This document shows, piece by piece, positions 8,644 to 18,041 of a DNA stretch of 64,000 nucleotides. Source of the DNA: Streptomyces sp. NBC_00289. GTDB taxonomy: Bacteria; Actinomycetota; Actinomycetes; Streptomycetales; Streptomycetaceae. Positions within the stretch are counted from its first letter, which is position 1, and every line of letters begins with the position of its first letter. Made by a program: the position numbers and the translations under genes. Location: NCBI RefSeq assembly GCF_041435115.1, contig NZ_CP108046.1, positions 8,928,001-8,992,000 of the forward strand, written 5' to 3'. The notes under the pieces are model-generated. The model ran no database searches. It had not been told where the DNA came from and saw only the letters and a list, made by a program, of their open reading frames with translations.

Positions 8644-8647
8644 CGGC

Positions 8648-9265
8648 ATGCGGGACACGATCACTACGGACGCCCGGCTCGCCCTCGACCTCGCCCTGAC
8701 CGTCCGGCACGACGGACACGGCGGGGTCGCCGACGACCTCACCGACCCGGCCGGCCTCACCGCCTGGGTCCACGCCCGCCCGGACACCGTGCCGGACGCC
8801 GCGGCCTTCGTCGCGGACGACACCGGCCTCACCGCCGTGCGTGAGCTGCGCGCCGCCGTCCGGGCCCTGTTCGCCCGCGCCGTGCGCCCCGGCGAGCCGA
8901 GCCCCGCCGACGCGGCCCGGCTGCTGCCCGTTCCCGAAGCGGTCGAGCGCCTCAACGCGGCCGCGGCCCGGACGCCCACCGTGCCCGTGCTGAGGTGGGC
9001 CGAGGGCGCCGAACCCGCCGTACACCGTCGGGCAGTCTCCGGCGCGGGCGAGCTGACCGCCGTCCTCGCGCAGGCGGCGATCGCCTTCCTCGACGGCCCC
9101 GACCGGCAGCTCCTGCGTGCCTGCCACGCGCCCCGCTGCGTGCGCTACTTCCTCAAGGAGCACCCCCGCCAGGAGTGGTGCAAGCCGTCCTGCGGCAACC
9201 GCGCCCGCGTCGCCCGCCACCACGAACGGCACCGCGACGCCGCCCGGGACGGTCGCGGTCAGTAA
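8648..9265 (+). CDS. CGNR zinc-finger (ABATE domain) transcriptional regulator
   Basis: A 205-aa protein with an N-terminal ABATE-like domain and a C-terminal CGNR zinc finger (CHAPRCVRYFLK, then WCKPSCGNRARVARHHERHR). CGNR proteins are putative stress-responsive DNA-binding regulators in actinobacteria. No Shine-Dalgarno sequence precedes ATG 8648, but a TATCAT -10 lies about nine bases upstream, so the transcript is probably leaderless. An alternative ATG at 8618 would put the start inside the palindrome and is less likely. It is divergent from the PNPOx gene and probably autoregulates through the shared palindrome. Confidence 0.85.
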   Translation: MRDTITTDARLALDLALTVRHDGHGGVADDLTDPAGLTAWVHARPDTVPDAAAFVADDTGLTAVRELRAAVRALFARAVRPGEPSPADAARLLPVPEAVERLNAAAARTPTVPVLRWAEGAEPAVHRRAVSGAGELTAVLAQAAIAFLDGPDRQLLRACHAPRCVRYFLKEHPRQEWCKPSCGNRARVARHHERHRDAARDGRGQ

Positions 9266-9374
9266 TACGCGAACCGGGTCGCGCGACCCGCTCACGGCGT
9301 ACGCTGAGGTCCCTGTAGGTCACGGTGCGTGCCCGCTCCCCGCGCGGGTGTCCCGCCGTGACAGGGGGTGCACC

Positions 9375-12290
9375 ATGGGGCAGCGCAGCGCACGGAGCAG
9401 CCGGACGCTCCTCGAGCGCGACAGTGAACTCGCCGCTGTGGACGAGGCGTTGGCCGAACTCACCGGCGTGCGCGCGGACGGCGCCGCGCCGCGCGGCCGC
9501 CCGCGCGGCGCGCTCCTCGCCTTCGCCGGACGCGCCGGCATCGGCAAGACGACCCTCCTCACCGAGGTCCGCCGCCGCGCCGTCGCCCGCGGCTGCGCCG
9601 TGGTGTCCGCCCGCGGCAGCGACCAGGAGCAGCGCGTCGCCTTCCATGTCGCCCGCCAGCTCCTCCAGCCCCAGCTCGCCCGATCCGCGGAGACCGAACT
9701 GCGCGCCTCGCTGGGCAGTTGGTACGACATCGTCGGCCCCGCCCTCGGCCTGTGCGCCCCGACCGACGGCGCCCCGCCCGACCCCCAGGGTCTGCGCGAC
9801 GGCCTCGACTGGGTGCTCACCCACCTCGCCGTACGGCACGCCCCGATGGTCGTCGTCCTCGACGACGCGCACTGGGCCGACCCTGAATCCCTCGGCTGGC
9901 TCGCCGCGTTCGCACCCCGTGCCGAGCAACTCCCGCTGCTCGTCGTCGTCGCCTACCGGCCCGACGAACTTCCCGACCACGCCGAGTCGTTGAGGGGACT
10001 GCCCGGCCGCGCCGGCGGCCGCCCCCTCGACCTGGAACCGCTCAGCGCCGTCGCCGTCACCCGCCTGGTCCGGGAGGCGCTCGGCGCACACGCCGACGAC
10101 GCGTTCTGCCGCGAATGCTGGGCCGTCACCGCCGGCAACCCCTTCGAGGCGGTCGAGCTCACGGCCAAGGTGCGCGACCGCGGACTCAGCCCCACCGAAC
10201 CCGGCGCCCACCTGCTGCGCGACCTCGCCGCCGCCGTCAAGGGCAGCGGCCTCGTCGCCCGCCTGGAACGCCTCGGCACCTCCACCGTCCGCTTCGCCTG
10301 GGCCTGTGCCGTGCTCGGCACCGAGATCCGGCCGCAGCTCGCCGCCGCCGTCGCCGGAGTCGGCCACGAGGAGGCCGCCGACGCGGCCGACGCCCTGCGT
10401 GGCGCCCGCATCCTCACCGGTGCCGAGACCCTGGAGTTCGTCCACCCGCTCATCGCCACCGCCGTCTACCGGGCCATCCCGGCCGGCGTACGCGTCGCCC
10501 TGCACGGCCAGGCCGCCTGGTGCGTCATCGACGAGGGGCAGGGTCCCACCGTCGCCGCCCGCCACCTCCTCGAGACCCACCCCGAGGGCGACACCTGGGT
10601 CGTGCGGCAACTGCGTGCCGCCGCCGTCGAGACCCTCCGCGCCGGGGCCCCCGACGCCGCACGCAGCTACCTCGCCCGCGCACTGCGCGAACCGCCGCCC
10701 TTCGAGGACCGGGCCGCCGTCCTGTACGAACTCGGCTCGGCCTCCCTGCTCACCGAACCCGCCACCACGGTCAACCACCTGCGCGCCGCCCTCGAGGAGC
10801 CCGTCGCCGACCCGGACCTGCGCCACCGCATCGTCTACCGGCTCTCCCAGGTACTGGCCCACAGCGACCGCCTCGCCGAGGCCTCCGACAGCCTCGCCCG
10901 CGAGATCCGGGTGACCGACGACGCCCGGGTCAGGCTGCGCATGGTCGCCGAACAGTTCATGTGGGACGCCTTCCGCGCCGACGAACCCGACCACCCCTCG
11001 CGCTCCCGCCGCCTCACCAGGCTCGCCGACCGACTCGCGGGCCGCGACCTCACCGAGCGGTACATCATCGGCCTGCGGACCTGGGACGCCGTCCTGCGCG
11101 GCGAGCCCGCCCCGGTCGCCCTCCAGCACGCCGAACGCGCCCTGGTCGGCGGTCTCGGCTGGGCCGAGCCCGACCGGGGATTCGAGGTGCCCGTACTGGT
11201 CGCCCTCGCCCACCTCTACTGCGACCGGCCGGGCCGCACCGAGGAACTCTTCGCCGCCGGCATCGCCGACTTCGAGCGGCGGGGCTGGCGCGGCGCCCAC
11301 CTCTCCTTCGCGTACACCCTGCTCGCCTACGTCCGGTTCCGCCGCGGCCGGCTCGCCGAGGCCGAGGACTTCGTCCGCGCGGGCCTGCGCCTGGCCGCAC
11401 GCGTCGGACCCGGCACCCCCGCCCACTGGTACGCCGTGGGCATCCTCATCGAGGTCCTGCTCGCCCGCGGCCGGGTCACGGAGGCCGCGCAGGTCGGCGA
11501 CGACTACTTCTTCTGCGCGCCCTATCCGGCCGTCGTCGTCTTCCCCGACGCCCAGACCGTGCACGGCGAACTGCTCCTCGCCCGCGGCCTCGCCAAGGAC
11601 GCCGTCGTGGAGCTGACCGCCGCGGGCCGCCGGCTCGACCCGCGCGGCGTACGCAACCCCTCCTGGTGCCCCTGGCAGCTTCACCTCGCCCGCGCCGAGA
11701 GCCACGAAGCCCCCGAACGCGCCGTCGCCACCGCCCGGGAAGCGGTCCACCGCGCACGCCAGTTCGGCGCACCCTCCGCCGTCGGCCAGGCCCTGCGCAT
11801 CGCCGCGGAGGTCTCGCCGGGCCCGGAGCGGGTGAAGCTGCTGGAGGAGTCGGTCGCCCACCTCGAACGCTCCCCGGCCGCCTACGAGCTCGCCTGCGCC
11901 CTGGTCGCCCTCGGCTCCGAACTGCGCCGCGCCGCCCGCCCCGCGGCGGCCGCCGAACCCCTCTACCGGGGACTCGACGCGGCCGTGCAGTGCGGCGCCG
12001 ACGGTCTCGTCGAACAGGCCCGGGACGAACTCGCCGCCGCCGGCCTGCGCCCCCGCCGCCTGCACAGCACCGAGACCGACACCCTCACCGCCCGCGAACG
12101 CACCGCCGCCGCCCTCACCGCCCGCGGCCGCACCGACACCGAGATCGCCGGGGAACTCCGCACCGACGAGCACACTGTCGTACGGCTGCTCTCGGCGGTC
12201 TGCAGGAAGGTCGGCACGGACCGTACGGGGCTGGCGTCGGCGTTCGCCGAACAGACCCCGGGCGCCGCCGACGGATCCCTGCCGCGCTGA
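9375..12290 (+). CDS. LuxR-family AAA ATPase regulator (LAL type)
   Basis: A 971-aa large ATP-binding LuxR regulator. The N-terminal NTPase domain has a P-loop GRAGIGKTT at residues 52-60 and Walker B VVVLDDAHWAD near 156-166. A long TPR/helical middle follows. The C-terminal LuxR-type helix-turn-helix is at about residues 904-955 (LTARERTAAALTARGRTDTEIA). Such proteins activate secondary-metabolite or carbon-use operons in response to a ligand. I chose ATG 9375 (AGGGGG upstream); the frame is open further upstream but that part overlaps the preceding gene. No dedicated target operon is adjacent, so the regulon is unknown. Confidence 0.9.
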   Translation: MGQRSARSSRTLLERDSELAAVDEALAELTGVRADGAAPRGRPRGALLAFAGRAGIGKTTLLTEVRRRAVARGCAVVSARGSDQEQRVAFHVARQLLQPQLARSAETELRASLGSWYDIVGPALGLCAPTDGAPPDPQGLRDGLDWVLTHLAVRHAPMVVVLDDAHWADPESLGWLAAFAPRAEQLPLLVVVAYRPDELPDHAESLRGLPGRAGGRPLDLEPLSAVAVTRLVREALGAHADDAFCRECWAVTAGNPFEAVELTAKVRDRGLSPTEPGAHLLRDLAAAVKGSGLVARLERLGTSTVRFAWACAVLGTEIRPQLAAAVAGVGHEEAADAADALRGARILTGAETLEFVHPLIATAVYRAIPAGVRVALHGQAAWCVIDEGQGPTVAARHLLETHPEGDTWVVRQLRAAAVETLRAGAPDAARSYLARALREPPPFEDRAAVLYELGSASLLTEPATTVNHLRAALEEPVADPDLRHRIVYRLSQVLAHSDRLAEASDSLAREIRVTDDARVRLRMVAEQFMWDAFRADEPDHPSRSRRLTRLADRLAGRDLTERYIIGLRTWDAVLRGEPAPVALQHAERALVGGLGWAEPDRGFEVPVLVALAHLYCDRPGRTEELFAAGIADFERRGWRGAHLSFAYTLLAYVRFRRGRLAEAEDFVRAGLRLAARVGPGTPAHWYAVGILIEVLLARGRVTEAAQVGDDYFFCAPYPAVVVFPDAQTVHGELLLARGLAKDAVVELTAAGRRLDPRGVRNPSWCPWQLHLARAESHEAPERAVATAREAVHRARQFGAPSAVGQALRIAAEVSPGPERVKLLEESVAHLERSPAAYELACALVALGSELRRAARPAAAAEPLYRGLDAAVQCGADGLVEQARDELAAAGLRPRRLHSTETDTLTARERTAAALTARGRTDTEIAGELRTDEHTVVRLLSAVCRKVGTDRTGLASAFAEQTPGAADGSLPR

Positions 12291-12361
12291 GCGGAGATCC
12301 GTCGGCAACGCCTGGGGCGCCCACACGTCACGCAGCACTCCCGGCCACGTACCATGGCCGC

Positions 12362-12859
12362 ATGTCGTTCCTCCGCCGCCGCAGTGCCACGCCCGCCGGG
12401 CCTGAATTCGACGTCCTGGCCATGGACCCGGGCGACTGGCCCGGCAACCTGGGCGCCGGACTGCTGCCCGCCCCCGACGGCACCTGTCAGGGCGTGTTCC
12501 TGCGCTACGACCTGTTCGGCGGCCGCGGCCCCGCGATGATCATCGGCAATCTGCCGGAGGGCTCCCCGGCCCGCGACATCGCCGAGACCGAGGTGCCCTT
12601 CGAGGTGGCGCAGCTGCTGCTGGCCCTGGAGAACGACGAGGAGGTCACCGTCGTGGGCACCGAGGACATGCCGGTGATGCAGGGCGACAACCTGCTGATC
12701 GTGCGGCGCCTCAAGCTTTCCGAGGGCCGGATCTCCTGCGTGCAGTTCGACCGCAGTGACAACGTCCTGGTGACCATCGCCGCCTGGGACCGCCCCATCA
12801 CCGACGACCTGTACGCCCTGCTGAAGCCGCTCCCCGCGGAGCTGTTCCAGCAGGGCTGA
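12362..12859 (+). CDS. Conserved hypothetical protein, 165 aa
   Basis: A 165-aa acidic cytoplasmic protein with no signal peptide or membrane segment. The N-terminus is short and basic (MSFLRRRSATP), followed by a globular alternating alpha/beta sequence (AMIIGNLPEGSPARDIAE, EVTVVGTEDMPVMQG). I do not recognise a characterised family. The ATG lies about 70 bases after the LuxR-family gene and the gene converges on the amidase gene with only five bases between the stops. Codon use matches the neighbours. It could be expressed independently or by read-through from the regulator. Confidence 0.8.
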   Translation: MSFLRRRSATPAGPEFDVLAMDPGDWPGNLGAGLLPAPDGTCQGVFLRYDLFGGRGPAMIIGNLPEGSPARDIAETEVPFEVAQLLLALENDEEVTVVGTEDMPVMQGDNLLIVRRLKLSEGRISCVQFDRSDNVLVTIAAWDRPITDDLYALLKPLPAELFQQG

Positions 12860-12864
12860 GGCGA

Positions 12865-14844
12865 TCAGCCGGCCGACGGCACCGCCCGCACGTCCGCCGC
12901 GCGGACGAACGCCACCCGGTGGCCGAACTGGATCTCGTAGTAACGGTCCTGGCCGATCACGACCTGATGCGAGTCCGTGCCGAAGGTGACCGCGTAGTAG
13001 TACTCGCCCGGCAGCTCGTCGCCGACCGCGTACCGCTGCCCCTCCAACAGCTTGTACGGCAGCGGGGACACCGCCTGTACGGGCACCCCCGCCGGATAGG
13101 CCGACGCCTCCGGATAGGCGCGCCCGTACACCGGGACACTGGCGAGACCGTCCTTGGGCGTGACGACCAGGCCGGTCGCCCGCACCGCCGTCGGCGCGGC
13201 CGCCGGATTCTCGAACCAGGCCTTCTGCCCGAGGTACCAGATCGCCGTCCAGTCGCCGTCACGGTCGGCGACCGCGTACTGCTGGCCGGTGGAGACCCGG
13301 GAGGACAGGTCGTTCACCCCGGTGGTCGGAGTGGTGCCCAGCCCGATGTCCTTGATCAGCGGGTAGGTGTCACCGGGCCCCGAGTACAGCCGCACCTCGC
13401 CCGACCCGTGCGCCGCGCACGGCACACCCGCGGTCGCGCAGCCCGTGTACACCGGCTGGTTGCCGGCGTAGTCGGGGCGGATGGTCACCAGCCCGCCCTT
13501 CTTGCCGGCGCTCGCCTTGATCGGCCGCCCCAGCAGCTCGAAGTAGTGGCGCCAGTCCCAGTACGGGCCCGGGTCGGTGTGCATCCCGGGAACCGTCGAG
13601 GTCGTAGGGCCCGGCACGGTGTCGTGCCCGAGGATGTGCTGCCGGTCGAGCGGGATGCCGTACCGCTTGGCGAGGTACTTCACCAGCCGCGCCGACGACC
13701 GGTACATCGCCTCCGTGTACCAGGCGTCCGGGTTCGCCAAGAACCCTTCGTGCTCCAGGCCGATCGACTTGGCGTTGACGTACCAGTTTCCCGCGTGCCA
13801 GGCCACGTCCCTGGCCTTCACATGCTGGGCGATGTGACCGTCCGTGGAGCGCAGCGTGTAGTTCCACGACACATAGGTGGGGTCCTGCACCAGGTTGAGG
13901 ACGCCGTTCCAGGCGCCCTCCGTGTCGTGGACCACGATGTACCTGATGCTCTGCGAGGCGGGACGGTCGCCGAGGTCGTGGTTGCCGTAGTCGCCGTCCC
14001 CGAACTCCTCGTACGGTGCCGGGATCCACTCGCAGGACACCGACGAGGGGCACTCGGTGTCCCCGGCCCTGGGGGTCCGCAGTCCCGTCCGCCGCAGCTG
14101 GGAGGTATCGGGGGCCAGTCCCGGCTGTGCGGCCAGGGCGACCCGCTGCCCCGTGTCCGTGACGCGTGTCTCGCCGGAGCGCAATACCGTGTACACGTCG
14201 TCGGCGTACGCCGCAGCGGTCGCGCTGTCGTCGGCGCCCGAGAACCGGGCCACCGCGCCGTACCAGTCCGCCGGGTCCTCGCTCGTCGGCTCACCCAGGT
14301 CCTTCTGGGCGGCCGCCAGCAGCGCGGCACCGCCGGCCAGGTTGGCGGCGGGATCGGTGCGCAGGGACTCGGGGCTCAGCCCGGTCAGTTCGGCGGCCTT
14401 CGGCAGGGTCGTGAGGCGGGCGGGCAGTTCGGAGCTCGCCGGGATCTCCGTGACGGGGTGCAGGGGCGCGCGGGCACTGTCGCCACGGGCGTCCTCCGTG
14501 GCCTCGCTGTGGTGCGGGGCCTCGGCGAGCGCGGTGCGGGCGTCGGTGAGGTGCATCGGCCCGTAGCCGCCGGTGACGCTCGGCGCGCCGGCGTGGGTGT
14601 CCCAGCGGGACTGCAGATAGGAGACGCCGAGCAGGACGCTCTGCGGGACGTGGTACTCGGCGGCCGCGGCGGCGAACGCCGGCTGAAGCCCGCCGGCGGA
14701 AGTCAGGGCGCCGGAGGGGGCGGCGCCGGAGGGGGCGGCGCCGAGCAGCGGCAGCAGCAGGGCGGCCGTCGCGAGAGCGCCGGCGGTGGTGCGGGCGCGT
14801 CTGTGACCGGGGGTGCGCCGGGGGTCGGGAACGGATCCTCGCAA
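12865..14844 (-). CDS. Secreted N-acetylmuramoyl-L-alanine amidase
   Basis: A 659-aa secreted protein. A basic N-terminus (RRTPGHRRARTT) and hydrophobic stretch ending near AAPSGA form a signal peptide, possibly with Tat-like arginines. After an Ala-rich lysozyme-like helical region (about 50-230) comes an Amidase_2/PGRP domain (about 290-440). Candidate zinc ligands are H in YIVVHDTEG, H in HILGHDTVPG and the H/D in GMHTDPGPYWDW. The C-terminal 200 residues contain SH3-like repeats that probably bind cell wall. It cleaves the amide between MurNAc and stem peptide during wall turnover or defence. The minus-strand promoter at 14902-14930 probably drives it. Confidence 0.92.
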   Translation of the reverse strand: MRGSVPDPRRTPGHRRARTTAGALATAALLLPLLGAAPSGAAPSGALTSAGGLQPAFAAAAAEYHVPQSVLLGVSYLQSRWDTHAGAPSVTGGYGPMHLTDARTALAEAPHHSEATEDARGDSARAPLHPVTEIPASSELPARLTTLPKAAELTGLSPESLRTDPAANLAGGAALLAAAQKDLGEPTSEDPADWYGAVARFSGADDSATAAAYADDVYTVLRSGETRVTDTGQRVALAAQPGLAPDTSQLRRTGLRTPRAGDTECPSSVSCEWIPAPYEEFGDGDYGNHDLGDRPASQSIRYIVVHDTEGAWNGVLNLVQDPTYVSWNYTLRSTDGHIAQHVKARDVAWHAGNWYVNAKSIGLEHEGFLANPDAWYTEAMYRSSARLVKYLAKRYGIPLDRQHILGHDTVPGPTTSTVPGMHTDPGPYWDWRHYFELLGRPIKASAGKKGGLVTIRPDYAGNQPVYTGCATAGVPCAAHGSGEVRLYSGPGDTYPLIKDIGLGTTPTTGVNDLSSRVSTGQQYAVADRDGDWTAIWYLGQKAWFENPAAAPTAVRATGLVVTPKDGLASVPVYGRAYPEASAYPAGVPVQAVSPLPYKLLEGQRYAVGDELPGEYYYAVTFGTDSHQVVIGQDRYYEIQFGHRVAFVRAADVRAVPSAG

Positions 14845-14901
14845 TGCGGCCTCCTGGGACGGTCGAGCGTGACGGGGCGTGCGGAGCCGAGCGGTGGGTC
14901 A

Positions 14902-14930
14902 GTGCTATCGGCTTACCGACGATCCGTCAA
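14902..14930 (-). promoter_or_regulatory. Housekeeping-type promoter for the amidase gene
   Basis: Reading the minus strand, -35 TTGACG and -10 TAGCAC are separated by 17 bases, about 60 bases upstream of the amidase start. It resembles SigA/HrdB promoters. Confidence 0.5.
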
Positions 14931-15065
14931 TCATGCCCAGAGGCAGACGATTTCCCATGTCAAGGCGGGCGCGGAGGAGTTTCGTGGCGGCGGCTTCCGG
15001 GCCTGCGCGGCGTCAGTGGCGTACACCAGTGGCTGCCCGTCGGGGTGTTCCGCCGGACACGTACG

Positions 15066-15108
15066 AAGGCCCGCGGTGCGCCGTTCTCACGGACACACCG
15101 CGGGCCTT
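15066..15108 (-). terminator. Hairpin terminator after the APH-like gene
   Basis: Perfect 13-bp inverted repeat (AAGGCCCGCGGTG / CACCGCGGGCCTT) with a 17-base loop, ending eight bases beyond the stop of the phosphotransferase gene on the minus strand. It has no long T tract, as is common in Streptomyces. Confidence 0.85.
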
Positions 15109-15115
15109 GCCCCCT

Positions 15116-16258
15116 TCAGCGAGTGCCGACCGCCGCGCGTACGGCCCGGCGGGCCAGCTGGCAGTCGTCGTGCAGCCGCCGCAGCAGCAGCCGCTGCTCC
15201 TCGCCGGACGGCGCAGCACCCGGCTGGGCCGTTCCCGGTGCCGCCGGGGTCATGTCGTGCATCGAACGCTGCACGGCCGTCTCGTAGGTGCGGATCTCGC
15301 GGGTCAGGACCAGCATCAGGTTCACCAGGAACGCGTCACGCGAAGCCGGGCCCGCCGACTGGGCGATCTGACTGATCTGGCGCCGGGCCACCGGGGCGTC
15401 CCCGAGGACCGACCACAGCGTCGCCAGGTCGTAGCCCGGCAGGTACCAGCCCGCGTGCTCCCAGTCCACCAGCACTGGACCGGCCGGTGAGAGAAGGATG
15501 TTCGAGAGCAGTGCGTCGCCGTGGCAGAACTGGCCCATGCCCTGCCGGCCCGCCGAGTGCGCGATGCCGTGCAGGAGCTTTTGCAGGTCACCCATGTCCC
15601 GGTCGGTGAGCAGTCCCAGTTCGTGGTAGCGGGAGATGCGGGCCGCGTAGTCCAGGGGGGCGTCGAAGGTGCCGGCCGGCGGACGCCAGGCGTTCAGCCG
15701 GCAGATCGCACCGAGTGCCGCTCTGATGTCCGCGCGCGGCGGCGTCTCGGCCGGGTGCCGCTGCAACGCCGCCACCCGTCCCGGCATCCGCTCGATGACG
15801 AGGGTGCAGTTGTCCGGATCCGCCGCGATCAGCCGGGGCGCCCGCACGGGCGGGCGGTGCCGGACGAACGAGCGGTATGCAGCTATCTCGTGCCGGATGC
15901 GCTCGGCCCAGGCGGGGGAGTGGTCCAGTAAACACTTGGCGACAGCCGTGCTGCGTCCCGTCGTCCCGACCAGGAGCACGGAGCGTCCGCTGCGGCGCAG
16001 CACCTGCACCGGGGCGAACTCCGGACAGATCCGGTGCACCGACGCGATCGCCGTACGCAGTTGGGCGCCCTGTGGGCCGGACAGGTCGAGTCTCCCGCTG
16101 AGCGGTTGGGTGCCGAGCCCCGGCACGCGCCGCGTCCGGCCGGCGCCACCGAGTACGGGGGCGGCCGGACGTGCGGGGTCGAGATAGGGGCCGCCGCCAC
16201 CCGGGCGGGGGTGCAGCGGCCGGGGCGGGGCGGACACGGAGGACGATGCTGTGTACAT
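15116..16258 (-). CDS. Aminoglycoside phosphotransferase (APH) family kinase
   Basis: A 380-aa protein with a proline-rich N-terminal extension (about 75 residues) and an APH/choline-kinase-like fold. The catalytic loop is [13 protein letters not shown] (about residue 245), with the Brenner-motif Asp. The metal-binding acidic motif is LVDWEH (about 265). Members phosphorylate small hydroxylated substrates, including aminoglycosides, homoserine and choline; the substrate here is unknown. Start ATG 16258 has a GAAGGG-like site upstream. It is divergent from the NsdA-like regulator gene and ends in a strong hairpin. Resistance is possible but not shown. Confidence 0.85.
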   Translation of the reverse strand: MYTASSSVSAPPRPLHPRPGGGGPYLDPARPAAPVLGGAGRTRRVPGLGTQPLSGRLDLSGPQGAQLRTAIASVHRICPEFAPVQVLRRSGRSVLLVGTTGRSTAVAKCLLDHSPAWAERIRHEIAAYRSFVRHRPPVRAPRLIAADPDNCTLVIERMPGRVAALQRHPAETPPRADIRAALGAICRLNAWRPPAGTFDAPLDYAARISRYHELGLLTDRDMGDLQKLLHGIAHSAGRQGMGQFCHGDALLSNILLSPAGPVLVDWEHAGWYLPGYDLATLWSVLGDAPVARRQISQIAQSAGPASRDAFLVNLMLVLTREIRTYETAVQRSMHDMTPAAPGTAQPGAAPSGEEQRLLLRRLHDDCQLARRAVRAAVGTR

Positions 16259-16390
16259 GGGCGAGACAGATCCCTTCGTGTGCCTGCGACGTCATGCGCT
16301 GCCCGGCCCGGTCTCCCCGGTACACCCTGGGGAGTGTCCCTCGGCGACCGGGTCGGGGTGGCGCGTTCCTACCTGACACCCGTTGCCCAG

Positions 16391-16432
16391 TGGCACACCA
16401 TCTGGCGCACCCTGGCGAACCCTGGCGAATAG
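16391..16432 (+). repeat. Helically phased TGGCG direct repeats upstream of NsdA-like gene
   Basis: Four direct copies of TGGCRNACC-type sequence begin at 16391, 16403, 16413 and 16423. The last three are spaced exactly 10 bp, one helical turn. They lie 60-100 bp upstream of the regulator start and probably form a binding array for an activator or repressor. Confidence 0.55.
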
Positions 16433-16490
16433 TCGCCCGGCAACTTGCACCGGGCTACATTCAACTCAGCCGAGAACCTGGGGGCTTGAC

Positions 16491-17975
16491 GTGAGCGGAC
16501 AACCCAACACTCGTCTCTCGGACCTGTTCGGCCTGACCGGCTGGTCCAAGGGTGAACTCGCGAGGATGGTCAACAAGCAGGCGGCGGCGATGGGCCACCC
16601 CCAGCTGGCGACCGACACCTCCCGGGTACGGCGTTGGATCGACACGGGAGAGATCCCGCGAGATCCGGTGCCGCGGGTGCTGGCGGCTCTGTTCACCGAG
16701 CGTCTCGGCCGTGTCGTGACCATCGAGGACCTCGGTCTGGTCCGGCACGGGCGTACGGGGAAACGGCAGGACGCCGGGAGTGTGGAACATCCCGACGGTG
16801 TGCCGTGGGCGCCCGAACGGACTGCCGCGGTCCTCACCGAATTCACGGGAATGGACCTCATGCTCAACCGACGCGGCTTGGTGGGCGCGGGTGTCGCGCT
16901 CACCGCAGGATCCGCACTCAGCAGCGCCATGTACGACTGGCTGCACACCGACCCCACGCTCCGGTCCGACGCTCCCGCGTTCGACGATCCCCTGCACGCC
17001 GACCCCGCCGGGTTCGACCGCTACGAGGCCGCCCCCATCGGGTCGCAGGAGATCGAGGAACTGGAGCGCTCGGTCGAGGTGTTCCGCGCCTGGGACGCGG
17101 CCCGCGGTGGCGGGCTGCAGCGCAAGGCGGTGGTGGGCCAGCTCAACGAGGTGGGCGGCATGCTCGCCTACCGTCACCCCGACCATCTCCAGCGGCGCCT
17201 GTGGGGCGTCGCCGCCAACCTCGCCGTCCTCGCGGGCTGGATGTCGCACGACGTCGGCCTGGAGCCCACGGCCCAGAAGTACTTCGTCATCGCCGCCCAC
17301 GCGGCCCGTGAGGGCGGTGACCGGCCCCGGGCCGGGGAGGCGCTCTCCCGGGCGGCCCGTCAGATGGTGCACCTGGGCCGGCCCGACGACGCGCTGGACC
17401 TGATGAAGCTCGCCCGGTCCGGCTCCGGCGCCGCGGTGCTGCCGCGCACCAGGGCGATGCTCTACACCATCGAGGCCTGGGCACAGGCGTCCATGGGCAA
17501 GGGCCAGGCGATGCGCCGCACCCTCGGGCAGGCGGAGGACCTCTTCGTCTCCGACCGGGGCGACGTACCGCCGCCGAGCTGGATGCAGACCTTCAAGGAG
17601 GAGGACCTGTACGGCATGCAGGCCCTGGCCTACCGCACGCTGGCGGAGCACGAGCCGGGCGCGGCCGCGCACGCCCAGCACTACGCGGAGAAGGCCCTGG
17701 CCCTGCGAGTCGACGGACGGCAGCGGTCGAAGATCTTCGACTTCCTGTCGATGGCCTCGGCCTGCTTCATCGCCGACGACCCCGAACAGGCGGACCGGTA
17801 CGCCCGGTTGGCGCTCATGTCGATGGGTTCCAACTCCTCGCACCGGACCTGGGACCGGTTGCGCCAGATGTACCGGCTCACCGCCGAGTACTCGGGCTAC
17901 CCCAAGATCCACGAACTCCGGGAGGAGATCAGGGTGGCGCTGCCGAAGCCGAAGGGGGGAACCGCACGCGCCTAG
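16491..17975 (+). CDS. NsdA-family TPR regulator
   Basis: A 494-aa cytoplasmic protein strongly resembling the Streptomyces NsdA/NsdB group, which negatively affect sporulation and antibiotic production. Residues 1-85 form a helical DNA-binding-like domain (LFGLTGWSKGELARMVNKQ, TSRVRRWIDTGEIPRDPVP). The middle carries a short hydrophobic/Gly-Ala segment near RRGLVGAGVALTAGS. The rest is tetratricopeptide-like helices. GTG 16491 is chosen because the conserved family N-terminus (SGQPNTRLSDLFGL) starts there. The gene is divergent from an APH-like kinase rather than in the context I know for nsdA, so it may be a paralogue; I leave the symbol blank. Confidence 0.85.
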   Translation: MSGQPNTRLSDLFGLTGWSKGELARMVNKQAAAMGHPQLATDTSRVRRWIDTGEIPRDPVPRVLAALFTERLGRVVTIEDLGLVRHGRTGKRQDAGSVEHPDGVPWAPERTAAVLTEFTGMDLMLNRRGLVGAGVALTAGSALSSAMYDWLHTDPTLRSDAPAFDDPLHADPAGFDRYEAAPIGSQEIEELERSVEVFRAWDAARGGGLQRKAVVGQLNEVGGMLAYRHPDHLQRRLWGVAANLAVLAGWMSHDVGLEPTAQKYFVIAAHAAREGGDRPRAGEALSRAARQMVHLGRPDDALDLMKLARSGSGAAVLPRTRAMLYTIEAWAQASMGKGQAMRRTLGQAEDLFVSDRGDVPPPSWMQTFKEEDLYGMQALAYRTLAEHEPGAAAHAQHYAEKALALRVDGRQRSKIFDFLSMASACFIADDPEQADRYARLALMSMGSNSSHRTWDRLRQMYRLTAEYSGYPKIHELREEIRVALPKPKGGTARA

Positions 17976-18041
17976 GAAAACGGCCGTCCGTGATCGCGCC
18001 GCCTCCGCGCCGGTGGATGGACCGGTGAGCCCGGAAGGTCG

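Noticed and set aside
9153..12338. 1,061-codon minus-strand open frame opposite the LuxR-family gene
   Set aside because: Shadow of a high-GC gene; no recognisable domain, and the plus strand has Walker motifs and a helix-turn-helix.
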